Origin: an uncultured Collinsella sp.
GTDB taxonomy: Bacteria; Actinomycetota; Coriobacteriia; Coriobacteriales; Coriobacteriaceae
DNA: 64,000 nt
NCBI GenBank assembly: GCA_934647195.1
Contig: CAKUFD010000002.1
Coordinates: 225,414 to 289,413 of the forward strand
Direction: 5' to 3'
The notes under the pieces were generated by a model. That model made no database searches. It was not told the DNA's origin and saw only the letters and a program-made list of their open reading frames with translations. Positions 41,977-51,792 of this stretch are shown one piece after another. The position numbers and the translations under genes were made by a program. How positions within the stretch are numbered: the first letter of the stretch is position 1; every line of letters starts with the position of its first letter.

Positions 41977-43331
41977 CGCGGATCGCCGGTCACCGTGCCA
42001 GAGAGATACCATGTACGCGCAACATCAACATTGACATCGACGATCTTGCCAACAAGCTGATCGATTGAATAGCCATCAGGGATGGGCGCGTGAACCGTTT
42101 GGTTTTTCGCACTCTTTCCCATCAGGATGGATGGATCCTTCTTCGAGGTACCCTCGATAAGGGCGGGCACAACACGATGCAAATCATGCTGATTGAACTC
42201 ATTCGCCGTGGTTTCAACTACATGGACAAGACGGTTGAATCGTTCGAGAATAACGTCTCGCGGCGTAGGGTCATCAATCTCCGCTGCCGGGGTGCCCGGA
42301 CGCTTGGAGTAGATGAACGTATAAGCCTGAGCGTATCGAACGGTCTCAGCCAAGGAGAGCGTTTGCTCAAAATCCTCCTCGGTCTCGCCAGGGAAGCCCA
42401 CAATGATATCAGTCGAAAGGGCGATATCGGGAATGCGATCCCGTACGCGCTCGATCAGGTCGAGATAGGATTCGCGCGTATAGCGCCTATTCATGAGCTT
42501 GAGAATGCGAGACGAACCAGACTGCACGGCAAGGTGAAGCTGCGGCATAACCGCGGGAACCTCGGCCATGGCATCAATAGTCTCCGGAAGCAAGTCCTTC
42601 GGATGAGATGAGGTGAAGAAGATGCGCTCAATACCCGTATCGCCAACACGACGAAGCAGCTCAGCAAATCGAGGCGAACCAAACAGATCGCGACCATAGG
42701 AGTTCACGTTTTGACCCAACAGGGTCACTTCGCGTACGCCCATGCGAGAAAGAGCGGTTACCTCATCCACGATTTCGTCGAATGGACGACTCTTTTCACG
42801 ACCGCGAACGTAAGGCACGATGCAATACGAGCAGAAATTATTGCACCCCGTCATGATAGGAACCCAAGCATGATAGGAGGTAGCACGATGCCAGGGCATC
42901 GTAGTTGCCGGATTCTCTTCATGCTCTTCACAGCGAACATGGTGATTGCCATCGTCAAAGGCTTGAGCAATCAGATCGCCAACATGAGCGATGCTATGAG
43001 TGCCAAAGACGACATCAACGTTATCGAGATTTGTGAGGAGACCCTCTCCGTCACGCTGAGCGATACAGCCACCAACAGCGATCACACGCTTACCAGAAGG
43101 AGGGGCAGGGAGACTCTTGCACGACAGACACTGTCCATAAAGTCTTGTATCGGCAGCCTCGCGAACGCAGCATGTCATGAAGACAACGATGTCGGCTTCT
43201 TCTGGAGTAGCAACCTCCATGCAGCCACAAGAATCCAACAGACCACTTACACGCTCAGAGTCGTGCATATTCATCTGGCAACCAAACGTCCTGATCAGAT
43301 ACGTTTTGCCGTTAAGTTGTGAAAGAGACAT
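41973..43331 (-). CDS. miaB: tRNA-2-methylthio-N6-dimethylallyladenosine synthase
   Basis: 452 aa. The N-terminal MTTase cluster Cys are in TFGCQMNMHDSE, VFMTCCVREAA and AVGGCIAQRDG. The radical SAM cluster is GCNNFCSYCIVPYVRGREKSR, and the C-terminal TRAM domain is in VVPALIEGTSKKDPSILMGKSAKNQTVHAP. The usual NTCSVR reads MTCCVR. Adds the methylthio group to i6A37. Starts 3 bases after the spoVS stop. Confidence 0.95.
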   Translation of the reverse strand: MSLSQLNGKTYLIRTFGCQMNMHDSERVSGLLDSCGCMEVATPEEADIVVFMTCCVREAADTRLYGQCLSCKSLPAPPSGKRVIAVGGCIAQRDGEGLLTNLDNVDVVFGTHSIAHVGDLIAQAFDDGNHHVRCEEHEENPATTMPWHRATSYHAWVPIMTGCNNFCSYCIVPYVRGREKSRPFDEIVDEVTALSRMGVREVTLLGQNVNSYGRDLFGSPRFAELLRRVGDTGIERIFFTSSHPKDLLPETIDAMAEVPAVMPQLHLAVQSGSSRILKLMNRRYTRESYLDLIERVRDRIPDIALSTDIIVGFPGETEEDFEQTLSLAETVRYAQAYTFIYSKRPGTPAAEIDDPTPRDVILERFNRLVHVVETTANEFNQHDLHRVVPALIEGTSKKDPSILMGKSAKNQTVHAPIPDGYSIDQLVGKIVDVNVDVARTWYLSGTVTGDPR

Positions 43332-43334
43332 GAC

Positions 43335-43655
43335 CTACCCTACTCGTTGCACATCGTCGACATAGCCATCCATGTCAGAAGCATGCACAGAGACATGATG
43401 TACGTAAACAGAAAGACGGATCGCCGTGCGCGACTCACCATTAATGAGAATGTCTGAGAACACAGGCGCACACGAGATATCGAAACCGGTGGGAATAAGG
43501 AAGCCGCGCGCAATGGCGATAGCTTTGATAGCCTGGTTAACCGCTCCGGCACCAACACACTGCATATTGACGGGAACACCGTCTTTTACCATACCGGCAA
43601 TGGCGCCGGCTACAGATGCGGGGGAAGACTTACTTGAGACCTTCAAGAATTCCAT
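43335..43655 (-). CDS. spoVS: Stage V sporulation protein S homologue
   Basis: 106 aa. Highly conserved SpoVS start (MEFLKVSSKSSPASVAGAIAGMV), then VNMQCVGAGAVNQAIKAIAIARGFL, an Alba-like nucleic-acid-binding fold. The C-terminus (ESRTAIRLSVYVHHV...) is also typical. The tail after HHV is longer than in Bacillus. In non-sporulating bacteria its role is unknown; rny-spoVS linkage is common in Firmicutes, and here an extra ATPase gene is inserted between them. Confidence 0.93.
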   Translation of the reverse strand: MEFLKVSSKSSPASVAGAIAGMVKDGVPVNMQCVGAGAVNQAIKAIAIARGFLIPTGFDISCAPVFSDILINGESRTAIRLSVYVHHVSVHASDMDGYVDDVQRVG

Positions 43656-43732
43656 TGCTACGTTTCTCCTGCTAAGGTGGCATATTTTGAGTATGAAATG
43701 ACTTTAACGCATGAGCCTTGAGGCTACAAGGG

Positions 43733-44818
43733 CTATTCGCCCTTTTCGATGGGGAATGAAACCGTGATCCTATCTTTCATAACGCGAATCTTGGGATCGC
43801 CGGCCAAATTGAGATAGTAGCGCTGCGCCAAATCATCAAAGCATCGCTCGACATCACGAGAGAATCGAGAAAGATCATCAGAGGAGATTTTAAGACCACG
43901 TCGATCTTTGCATAAATCAACCTCTTTGGAACGCACTGCATTGCCGTCCCGTTCACGCAGCAAACGAGACAAGGCGCTTCTAAGAGGCGCAATCGATCCG
44001 GAAAGGACGCGATGCGCCGTTCGTTCGGAAATATCGATACCTATAGTGGCGGCAATACGCATAAACTCGGCAGCATCTGCTGCAAACCCCAATCGCGCTA
44101 CGACGGGAAGCGTCGACTCATTATCCAAAAAGAGGAGTCGGGAAGCATCCAGTTCACCGCGTGCATGAGCATAAAGCGTTGCTGCAATTTCGGTGGGACT
44201 TCCGATGAAAACATCGCAACCATGCATTTCCTCAAGCGAGAAGTCGCAGATAGTACGCAATATGTTATGAGGCCCCCGAGCGCAGTGGTACACACCCGCT
44301 TCATCCTTCGAAGCGATAGGCCATGTGGACTGGTCGGCACGCTCGTTAAGAACTTCGGTGTTGACAAGAACCTTAAAAGAAGAGCCGAGGTCCTTGCCCG
44401 AAGCAACGACCTCGACATCGTCAACATTTTGCCGGATGGAGAACAAGGCCATACCGCGGCCATGAACGCCCCAACGGTCCATCTTCATCGATTCAAGCTT
44501 TGAGGTAACGCGAGCATCGAAAATACGCTCCCGCATATCCTCGGGCACACCGCAGCCATTATCGAGAAACAGGAGAGAGCGAGTGCCCTCCTCCTTAGCA
44601 GTTGCTACATAGATTCTCGTAGCGCCCGCATCGCGAGCATTGCGAAGCATCTCGATAACAATGTCTTCGACATGCTGAATGTCATGCTTTGCCTGTCGGC
44701 GTTCTGCCTCGGAAACACGAAGACGAACGAACCCCTCCCCCAGGTTTTCCTCAACGCGAAGGTTACCCTCACCAGACATCGAGGCGATAAATGAGATGAG
44801 CTCGTTCGTATCGCTCAT
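43733..44818 (-). CDS. GHKL-type ATPase of unknown function
   Basis: 361 aa from ATG 44818, placed 2 bases before the rny stop end; a TTG 12 bases upstream is in frame. Residues about 45-135 show the GHL ATP-binding motifs: EDIVIEMLRNARDAGATRI (E and N/D), FLDNGCGVPEDMRERIF, and GVHGRGMALFSIRQ with glycine lid. After this come about 230 residues without a recognised domain (GVYHCARGPHNILRTICDFSLEEMHGCDVF..., RVLSGSIAPLRSALSRLL). Unlike sensor kinases it has no H-box; it resembles MutL/Hsp90-type ATPases. Neighbours suggest a link to RNA decay or nucleoid. Confidence 0.75.
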   Translation of the reverse strand: MSDTNELISFIASMSGEGNLRVEENLGEGFVRLRVSEAERRQAKHDIQHVEDIVIEMLRNARDAGATRIYVATAKEEGTRSLLFLDNGCGVPEDMRERIFDARVTSKLESMKMDRWGVHGRGMALFSIRQNVDDVEVVASGKDLGSSFKVLVNTEVLNERADQSTWPIASKDEAGVYHCARGPHNILRTICDFSLEEMHGCDVFIGSPTEIAATLYAHARGELDASRLLFLDNESTLPVVARLGFAADAAEFMRIAATIGIDISERTAHRVLSGSIAPLRSALSRLLRERDGNAVRSKEVDLCKDRRGLKISSDDLSRFSRDVERCFDDLAQRYYLNLAGDPKIRVMKDRITVSFPIEKGE

Positions 44819-44819
44819 G

Positions 44820-46376
44820 TTATTTCGCAATGTCCACAGCGCGGCTCTCGCGAATCACCACAACGCGCACCTGGCCGGGATATTCCATCTCTTCCTCGAT
44901 CTGATGGGCGATGTCATGAGCAAGAACCGTGGACTGAGCGTCGGAAATCTTGTCGGGTTGAACCATGACGTGGACCTCACGGCCAGCCTGCATGGCATAG
45001 GTGCGCTCAACGCCCTCATGAGCGTTGGCAATCTCTTCAAGTTTCTCAAGACGCTTGATGTAGTTCTCGGCAGACTCACGGCGAGCGCCAGGGCGAGAGG
45101 CAGAAACAGCATCCGCGGCCTGAACCAGCACTGCGAGAACCGAGTTGGGCTCGACATCGGCATGATGAGCCTCAATGGCATGAACAATGGCGGGCTTTTC
45201 GCCATAGCGGCGCGCGAGGTCGGCGCCGATCACGGCGTGCGGGCCCTCGACATCATGATCGATAGCCTTACCAAGGTCATGCAAAAGGCCTGCGCGCTTT
45301 GCAGCATAAGGGTCAACGCCAAGCTCGGATGCCATGATCGAGCACATGTCGGAAACCTCGAGCGAATGCTGAAGAACATTCTGGCCGAACGACGTGCGGT
45401 AGCGAAGAGCGCCGAGTGTCTTGATGAGCTCAGGGTGCAAATCGTGGATACCGGCGTCAAACGCAGCCTGCTCGCCAGCCTCACGCACACGCTGCTGAAC
45501 AAGATCAGCAGCCTTGTTGTACATCTCTTCAATACGTGCAGGATGGATACGGCCATCCGCAATCAAATTCTCGAGAGCAACGCGGGCGGTCTCACGACGA
45601 ACCGGATCGAAGCTCGAGAGGACGACGGTCTCGGGTGTGTCATCGATAACAAGATTAACGCCAGAAACCTGCTCGAACGTACGAATGTTGCGTCCCTCGC
45701 GACCGATAATCCTACCTTTAAGATCATCAGAGGGAATATGAACCGAAGTGACGGTGACCTCAGCCGTATGGTCGGCAGCACAACGTTGGATGGCTAGGGA
45801 GATAATCTCCTGAGCGGTCTTGTGGCACTCAGCGCGGACCTGTTGCTCAGACTCGCGGATAATGGCAGCCGCCTCGTGGGTAACCTCGCCGCGAACCTTA
45901 TCGAGAAGCTCGCGATGAGCGTCATCGCGCGTCAGCTCGGAAATACGCTCGAGCTCGGTTGTTTGCTTAGCAACAAGCTCGTCAAGCTCGCGAGAGCGCT
46001 TTTCAATTTGACCAGCCTGACTCGAGAGCTGATGCTCGCGCTTATCGAGGGCATCATTGCGGCGATCGAGGGACTCCTCGCGCTGCATCACGCGATTCTC
46101 AAGCGTTCGAAGTTCGCGCTTACGCTGCTTTTCCTCATTCTCCGCAGACTGCTTATGCTGAATAATCTCCTCTTTAGCCTCGAGAAGAGCTTCTTTTTTC
46201 AATGTCTCTGCCGTGCGCTTCGCATCGCTGATGACGGTCTTCGCCTCTTCATGAGCAGACTGAATCTTGGAGTCCGCCTCTCGAAGGCTTCCGTTTTTAG
46301 CGCTGCGCATGGCGACCGTGGCAACTACCGCACCGATAGCAAGACAAACGATGCCGACGATAACCTCCATGCCCAT
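44820..46376 (-). CDS. rny: Ribonuclease Y
   Basis: 518 aa. N-terminal membrane anchor ([19 protein letters not shown]), long coiled coil (about 30-200), KH domain ([41 protein letters not shown]), and HD domain with the metal-binding HDLGKAIDH and HHADVEPNS. Endoribonuclease of mRNA turnover at the membrane. RNase J and PNPase, its degradosome partners, are also encoded in this window on the same strand. Confidence 0.97.
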   Translation of the reverse strand: MGMEVIVGIVCLAIGAVVATVAMRSAKNGSLREADSKIQSAHEEAKTVISDAKRTAETLKKEALLEAKEEIIQHKQSAENEEKQRKRELRTLENRVMQREESLDRRNDALDKREHQLSSQAGQIEKRSRELDELVAKQTTELERISELTRDDAHRELLDKVRGEVTHEAAAIIRESEQQVRAECHKTAQEIISLAIQRCAADHTAEVTVTSVHIPSDDLKGRIIGREGRNIRTFEQVSGVNLVIDDTPETVVLSSFDPVRRETARVALENLIADGRIHPARIEEMYNKAADLVQQRVREAGEQAAFDAGIHDLHPELIKTLGALRYRTSFGQNVLQHSLEVSDMCSIMASELGVDPYAAKRAGLLHDLGKAIDHDVEGPHAVIGADLARRYGEKPAIVHAIEAHHADVEPNSVLAVLVQAADAVSASRPGARRESAENYIKRLEKLEEIANAHEGVERTYAMQAGREVHVMVQPDKISDAQSTVLAHDIAHQIEEEMEYPGQVRVVVIRESRAVDIAK

Positions 46377-46610
46377 TTCTTCTCCTTCAATTAACTTTTC
46401 TACATAAGGAAAGGCACTGCCCCGAAGAGCAGCGCCGACATTTGCTAGGGAGAATCCACCCAGTAGTAACTATGAAAATTGCCATATACAATCTCATCAA
46501 AGATGAGTGAGCATCACATAACAAATGACCATATAATCCTACGTTTTCACGAGGATTATGTCAACGTGGCCTAGCGTAAAACTGGTAAAGGACGCGTTGA
46601 GAACTACCCC

Positions 46611-47291
46611 CTAGAGCACCCTCTCCCCCTCTATTCGCCTGGATACCGCAGCTCTCGCAACCTGATATGAAAACCCACGTGAAACAAGGAACCGGGTAAG
46701 CTTTTCTTGCGGGCGGACATCGGGAAGACGCTTTTTTTCAAGGACATCCAAAGCACGTTGTAAATCTTCATCCTCATCAAAAAATGCTTCAGGATATCCT
46801 TCGATATCGCCAACATCGATATGACGGCGCCGAAGCTCAAGCTCGATCTTGCGCCTCCCCCACCCGCGGGCAATTCGCTGGCGAATGAATGTCGTCGTGA
46901 AACGAGCGTCATCCAGATATCGCTTTTCTCGTGCAACACGAAGCGCCCGATCTATCTCGATAGCACGATATCCATAGGCTTTCAACTTGCTATCAAGCTC
47001 TCCCGAAGAATAATCCCTTCGAGAAAGCATGTCGGTAAGCTGGGCAAAGCAGACGCGATATTCAAGCTCGTGAATCGCGTCAAAGGCTTCTTCCTCGGGA
47101 AGCGGAAGCGAAAACGTATCTTTAACCATGAGCTTACCGACGCGCTCGGGCACGACGATTTCACGACAGGCACCGTTATCCAGGGAAAGAGAGACCGATG
47201 CCATGGGCTTTTTGGAACTAAAGGCTGCAAGGCGTTTTTTCTCTTCGCGATCAGGCAAAACAGTGTCAATCTCGATAACTTCTGAAGCCAT
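46611..47291 (-). CDS. recX: Regulatory protein RecX
   Basis: 226 aa. RecX helical repeats: ALRVAREKRYLDDARFTTTFIRQRIARGWGRRKIELELRRRHI (about 114-157) and LDVLEKKRLPDVRPQEKLTRFLVSRGFSYQVARAAVSRRI. RecX limits RecA filament growth. It follows recA after 12 bases. An N-terminal extension of about 60 residues (MASEVIEIDTVLPDREEKKR...) precedes the conserved part. Confidence 0.92.
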   Translation of the reverse strand: MASEVIEIDTVLPDREEKKRLAAFSSKKPMASVSLSLDNGACREIVVPERVGKLMVKDTFSLPLPEEEAFDAIHELEYRVCFAQLTDMLSRRDYSSGELDSKLKAYGYRAIEIDRALRVAREKRYLDDARFTTTFIRQRIARGWGRRKIELELRRRHIDVGDIEGYPEAFFDEDEDLQRALDVLEKKRLPDVRPQEKLTRFLVSRGFSYQVARAAVSRRIEGERVL

Positions 47292-47303
47292 GGGAAACCT
47301 AGA

Positions 47304-48440
47304 TTAATCCATATCGACCGAAGAAGGAGCTGCATCCACATCGACAACAATTCCCTCGTTCAATTCCGCAGGGTCAACGGCTTCGCCCGTAGGCTCATCG
47401 TCAAATTCAAGACCGCAGGCGACGCGAACTTTATGCTCAATCTCCTCAGACAGAGCAGGGTTTTTGCGCAAGAAATCCTTCGCGGCTTCACGGCCCTGGC
47501 CCAAACGGTCGGCTTCATAGGCGTACCAGGCACCGGACTTACGCACAATGCCGTACTCAACGCCCATATCGAGAATCGAGCCCTCTTTGGAGATGCCCGT
47601 ACCGTACATAATGTCGAACTCAGCAGACTTAAAGGGAGCTGCAACCTTATTCTTAACGATCTTGGTGCGAACGCGATTTCCGATAATCTCGTTTCCATCC
47701 TTGATGCTGTCGATGCGTCGAATATCGATACGAACCGAAGAGAAGAACTTCAAGGCACGGCCGCCTGTTGTGGTCTCAGGATTACCGAACATGACACCGA
47801 TCTTCTCGCGGAGCTGATTGATGAAGATGCAGGTCGTATTTGATTTCGACAGCGAGCCAGCGAGCTTACGAAGCGCCTGGCTCATCAAGCGAGCCTGAAG
47901 ACCTACGGAAGAATCGCCGATCTCGCCCTCGATTTCCGCACGAGGAACAAGAGCAGCCACGGAGTCGATAACAACGACATCGATGGCGCCGGAACGGACG
48001 AGCATGTCGCAGATCTCGAGGGCCTGCTCGCCGGTATCGGGCTGAGAAATCAAGACTTCGTCGATATCGACTCCGATACGCGCGGCATAGGTAGGGTCCA
48101 AAGCGTGCTCGGCATCGATGAATGCAACGACGCCGCCAGCAGCCTGAGCCTCTGCGAGGATCTCGAGAGAAAGGGTCGTCTTACCAGAAGACTCTGGACC
48201 GTAGATCTCGACGATACGGCCGCGAGGAACGCCACCGATACCCAAAGCGGCATCCAGTGCAAGCGAACCGGTCGGAATGGCCTCCACCTCGAGTTGAGGG
48301 CCTCCATCGCCATAGCGCATGATGGAACCATTGCCAAACTTCTTTTCAATCTCGGCCTTAGTAACCTCGACCATCTTATCGCGCTCGGCTCCATAGGTAC
48401 GCTCATGCACGGTGCGTACGGGACCAGAATTCTTTGCCAT
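47304..48440 (-). CDS. recA: Recombinase RecA
   Basis: 378 aa. [15 protein letters not shown]-terminus, Walker [91 protein letters not shown], all canonical. The C-terminus is long and acidic ([23 protein letters not shown]). Preceded by an SOS-regulated promoter and followed by recX. Confidence 0.98.
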   Translation of the reverse strand: MAKNSGPVRTVHERTYGAERDKMVEVTKAEIEKKFGNGSIMRYGDGGPQLEVEAIPTGSLALDAALGIGGVPRGRIVEIYGPESSGKTTLSLEILAEAQAAGGVVAFIDAEHALDPTYAARIGVDIDEVLISQPDTGEQALEICDMLVRSGAIDVVVIDSVAALVPRAEIEGEIGDSSVGLQARLMSQALRKLAGSLSKSNTTCIFINQLREKIGVMFGNPETTTGGRALKFFSSVRIDIRRIDSIKDGNEIIGNRVRTKIVKNKVAAPFKSAEFDIMYGTGISKEGSILDMGVEYGIVRKSGAWYAYEADRLGQGREAAKDFLRKNPALSEEIEHKVRVACGLEFDDEPTGEAVDPAELNEGIVVDVDAAPSSVDMD

Positions 48441-48473
48441 GGGGACTCCTCACTGCGTTTTTTACCGCTAACG

Positions 48474-48502
48474 ACTATACCCGAACAGCTGTTCGTGGTC
48501 AA
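48474..48502 (-). promoter_or_regulatory. recA promoter with SOS box in the spacer
   Basis: Reading the - strand: -35 TTGACC, exactly 17 bases, then -10 TATAGT. The spacer contains the perfect palindrome CGAACAGCTGTTCG (48482-48495), the LexA box. LexA bound here would block RNA polymerase directly. Confidence 0.88.
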
Positions 48503-48671
48503 GCCGTTCTACAACGCATGCTACGGGCTAACATTCCCTATCTTTTCTGCAATCTCAAACAAATTTGTCGCGAATATTCCCCAATCTCCAACAGGAATCT
48601 AACAGACCGTGCAAAGACCCCTCATGAAAGCCAGACCACCAGCTAGAGCAAGCGATCCGAACGTATAGAAG

Positions 48672-48708
48672 AAAAATAAAAAAGCGGCGAGACACGTGTG
48701 CCGCCGCT
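48672..48708 (-). terminator. cinA terminator
   Basis: On the - strand the stem AGCGGCG / CGCCGCT (13-base loop) is followed by TTTTTTATTTTTC. The remaining part of the 48441-48752 gap (about 160 bases) shows no feature beyond the recA promoter. Confidence 0.8.
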
Positions 48709-48752
48709 CAAATCTCAAAACCAGGTTAAAAACTGACGAAAGAAACAAAAAG

Positions 48753-49265
48753 CTATCTACTAATCGCATCGAACAGCATACGTAAAGCTTGCAAACAGGC
48801 TTGGAATCGGACTTCCTGGCGATCACCGGAAAAGACGAACCGCTTAGAGGAAGCAACATCAAAGGAGCAAAGACCGATATAGACAGTGCCCACAGGATTC
48901 ACGCCCGTGCCGCCACCCGGGCCGGCATAGCCCGTGAGGCTCACAGCATAATCGGAGCCAAAAAGGGAGCAAGCCCCCGAAGCCATCTGCTGGGCAACCT
49001 CGTAGGAAACCTCGGTAACCTCCTGAATGGTCTTTTCGGAAACCGAAAGCAGGCGCTCTTTAATCTGATTGGTATATGTTACCGCACCGCCCAAAAGCAC
49101 AGCGGAGGCACCGGGAACGGCTGCGATATTCGAGGAAACCATGCCGGCCGTCAAGGATTCGGCACAGGAGAGCGTGACGCCACGCTCCGCAGCCAAATGA
49201 ACAAGCCGAAGCGCAGCGTCATCGATATCAAGTTGAAGTTGTTTCAGAGTAATTGAAGCGCACAC
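48753..49265 (-). CDS. cinA: CinA-family nicotinamide-nucleotide amidase
   Basis: 170 aa, only the C-terminal CinA (PncC) domain: VTLSCAESLTAGMVSSNIAAVPGASAVLLGGAVTYTNQIKERLLSV, then GYAGPGGGTGVNPVGTVYIGL. Deamidates NMN to nicotinate mononucleotide. The N-terminal COG1058 domain of two-domain CinA is absent, as in many stand-alone forms. Sits between pgsA and recA, the classical competence-locus order. Confidence 0.9.
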   Translation of the reverse strand: MCASITLKQLQLDIDDAALRLVHLAAERGVTLSCAESLTAGMVSSNIAAVPGASAVLLGGAVTYTNQIKERLLSVSEKTIQEVTEVSYEVAQQMASGACSLFGSDYAVSLTGYAGPGGGTGVNPVGTVYIGLCSFDVASSKRFVFSGDRQEVRFQACLQALRMLFDAISR

Positions 49266-49282
49266 AGCGCATCAGGTCCCCT

Positions 49283-49897
49283 CTAAACGCGAAAAACGAC
49301 CTTGCGACAATTCCAAAAATACTGCAGGCCAGAGACGACAGTCAAAAAGACAGCGATAACCATGAGCGCCTGGGAGAAAATCAGAAGCAGGGACGCAAAG
49401 GAAACGTCGTAAGCAAACAGCACGAACGAAAGCAGGTATCCGCATAGCGATACCATAGTAGTGGCGGTCTTCCACTTGCCCAGCTTATCTGCAGCGACAA
49501 CCACCCCGTTGGCGCTCGCAACCATTCGAAGCGCACTCACGAGAAACTCGCGCAACAGAATAATAAAGACGAACCAGATATTCACCGTGTTTTGCTGGAG
49601 CAGAATAAGCAATGCGGAGAAAACCAGCAGTTTATCCGCAATGGGATCGAGAAACTTGCCGAAATCGGTAATCTCGTTGCGAGAGCGAGCGAGATAGCCG
49701 TCCACCTTGTCGGTAAGACTTAAAAGCATGTACAGCACGAACGCGGCAAGGGATAGGGCAGGATCGAAATCCATGCTCCCGCGATACGAAAGCAACGCGA
49801 GAACCATAAACAGCGGAATAAAGAGGATTCGAACGCAGGTGATGACATTTGCCGGCGTCCAGATGCTATTCAGTTGCTTGTTAGATGCATCGGCCAT
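49283..49897 (-). CDS. pgsA: CDP-diacylglycerol-glycerol-3-phosphate 3-phosphatidyltransferase
   Basis: 204 aa from ATG 49897 (MADASNKQLNSIWTPANVITCVRILFIPLFM), with four or more helices and the CDP-alcohol motif DKVDGYLARSRNEITDFGKFLDPIADK. Makes phosphatidylglycerol phosphate. Its start lies 8 bases after the rimO TAG. Position between rimO and cinA/recA is conserved in Gram-positives. Confidence 0.93.
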   Translation of the reverse strand: MADASNKQLNSIWTPANVITCVRILFIPLFMVLALLSYRGSMDFDPALSLAAFVLYMLLSLTDKVDGYLARSRNEITDFGKFLDPIADKLLVFSALLILLQQNTVNIWFVFIILLREFLVSALRMVASANGVVVAADKLGKWKTATTMVSLCGYLLSFVLFAYDVSFASLLLIFSQALMVIAVFLTVVSGLQYFWNCRKVVFRV

Positions 49898-49904
49898 GAT
49901 ATTT

Positions 49905-51251
49905 CTACTCAACTACCTCTCCAACGAGCTCATAACAGAAGCTATCGACAAAACGAACGTTCAAAACGTCACCAACGGTGGCATCGGTGATATCCAGATG
50001 GACAGCTCCGTCGCAGTCGGGAGCTTGGAACCAAGCGTGTCCGATAAGCTCAGGGCCGTCCTCCCCCTCTTCGATGCCATCGACGATAACCAAAGAGGTT
50101 TCGCCCACATGCGAAGCCGTCGCAGCAAATCCAAGGGATTCAGCAAGGTCGATTGCACGCTGGGTGCGCTCCACCTTCGTGGTCTCGTCAATTTGATCGG
50201 GCATCTCGCACGCGCGCGTCCCCTCCTCGGGAGAATAGGGAAAGACGCTCGTATAATCAAAGCCAACGCGATCCATAAAATCAAGCATCGCATCAGCCTC
50301 GTCATCGGTCTCGCCAGGGAAGCCGGTGAGATACGTGGTTCGAATGACCATGTTAGGAATCTCACGACGCAGCCGTGCGAAGAGAGCCTCGAGCTCCTCC
50401 TCGGAACCAGAACGATTCATAGCGGAGAGGACACGCTCGCAGCAGTGCTGAACAGGGATATCGATATAGGGCAGCACCTCGGGCGTATCGCGAATGGTCG
50501 CAATCAGCTCATCGGTCATACCTTCTGGCTGAAGGTAGAGAACACGAATCCAAACGGACTCTGGACGGACTGCCTGAGCAAGCTCGACCAATAGATCAGC
50601 GAGGGTATGGGGCCCTTCGACATCCTGGTCGAAATCCTCGCCCCAAATACCCGTATCCTGGCCGATGAGAACAAGCTCGCGAACGCCGCCGGCAACGAGC
50701 GACTTGGCCTCCTCGATAATCGATACGGCAGCCCTCGAATGGTAGCGTCCGCGAATATAGGGAATGGCGCAGAAGCTGCAGAAGCGGTCGCAGCCATCGG
50801 AAATCTTCAGATAAGCGACGGTACCTTCAACCGTGCGTTTAATGGCGGGAAGCATCGCCGTAGCTGAACGAACCGTGCCGGTTACCTCATCGATAACCGC
50901 AACGATGCCATCCTCCTCGTCGGTACGTACAAACGCTGCAACCTCAGGAAGCTCATCGGGAAGATCGCTTCCGTAACGCGAAGGGACGCAGCCGCACATA
51001 ACGATGGGCACCTCACGGATGCCATCGGACACTTCCTCTGCCAGCTGCAGCGTCGTTTCGATGCTCTCCGATGTCGCAGAAGCGAGGAAGGAGCACGTGT
51101 TGATGATGACGACGTCGGCAGACCGCGCGTCCGAAACCTCACCGTATCCAGCAGCACTCAGCAAAGAGCGCATACGGTCGGTATCGACCTCATTTTTTGC
51201 GCAGCCCAGGGTTACGTAAAGAATGGATGTATCAAAAGACTCGGTAGACAA
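49905..51251 (-). CDS. rimO: Ribosomal protein S12 methylthiotransferase RimO
   Basis: 448 aa. N-terminal YVTLGCAKNEVDTDRMRSLL (typical RimO), NTCSFLASAT, then the radical SAM cluster DGCDRFCSFCAIPYIRGRYHSR, and VVRTTYLTGFPGETDDEAD. A C-terminal TRAM-like domain is present. Methylthiolates Asp of S12. Its paralogue miaB is also in this window. Confidence 0.93.
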   Translation of the reverse strand: MSTESFDTSILYVTLGCAKNEVDTDRMRSLLSAAGYGEVSDARSADVVIINTCSFLASATSESIETTLQLAEEVSDGIREVPIVMCGCVPSRYGSDLPDELPEVAAFVRTDEEDGIVAVIDEVTGTVRSATAMLPAIKRTVEGTVAYLKISDGCDRFCSFCAIPYIRGRYHSRAAVSIIEEAKSLVAGGVRELVLIGQDTGIWGEDFDQDVEGPHTLADLLVELAQAVRPESVWIRVLYLQPEGMTDELIATIRDTPEVLPYIDIPVQHCCERVLSAMNRSGSEEELEALFARLRREIPNMVIRTTYLTGFPGETDDEADAMLDFMDRVGFDYTSVFPYSPEEGTRACEMPDQIDETTKVERTQRAIDLAESLGFAATASHVGETSLVIVDGIEEGEDGPELIGHAWFQAPDCDGAVHLDITDATVGDVLNVRFVDSFCYELVGEVVE

Positions 51252-51272
51252 GAAAACCCCTCTTAGCGGTTA

Positions 51273-51770
51273 TTAGCGATAGTTGGTGAACTGCAAAGGC
51301 TGACCATAATCCTGATCACGAAGGAAAGCAATGACTTCCTGGAGAGCATCCTTCGAAGCGGAGGTTACGCGCAGCTTATCGGCATCGATAACGACTTTAA
51401 CCTTAAGCTTACGGTCCTTGATGTCCTTATTGATCTTCTTGGCCGTGGGTTGATCGATACCCTCCACAATATGCCCGAGCACGCGCACCGAGCCACCCGA
51501 AGCGGCCTGAGGGGCATCCCACGAAATGCTCTTCAAGTCGATACCGCGCTTGATGAGCTTGGAGTTGAGGACATCGGTGATCTGACGCGCAACGAAATCG
51601 GCGGGAGCGACAATCGTAAAAAGCTTATCGGCCTTCGACAGATCGATCGTGGCGCCAGAATCTTTAAGGTCATAGCGCTGCGTGATCTCGCGAGCGCACT
51701 GCTGGTAAGCATTATCGACTTCCTGCATATTCACTTCGGAAACGACGTCAAAGCTTGAATCTTTAGCCAT
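51273..51770 (-). CDS. yajQ: YajQ family nucleotide-binding protein
   Basis: 165 aa from ATG 51770 (MAKDSSFDVVSEVNMQEVDNAYQQCAREITQRYDLKDSG). The whole protein matches the two-domain UPF0234 fold, including VRVLGHIVEGIDQPTAKKINKDIKDRKLKVK. Members bind nucleotides, and some bind cyclic di-GMP. Stands alone between rimO and the RodZ-like gene. Confidence 0.93.
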   Translation of the reverse strand: MAKDSSFDVVSEVNMQEVDNAYQQCAREITQRYDLKDSGATIDLSKADKLFTIVAPADFVARQITDVLNSKLIKRGIDLKSISWDAPQAASGGSVRVLGHIVEGIDQPTAKKINKDIKDRKLKVKVVIDADKLRVTSASKDALQEVIAFLRDQDYGQPLQFTNYR

Positions 51771-51792
51771 TGCTTTACCTTTCAATCAAACA

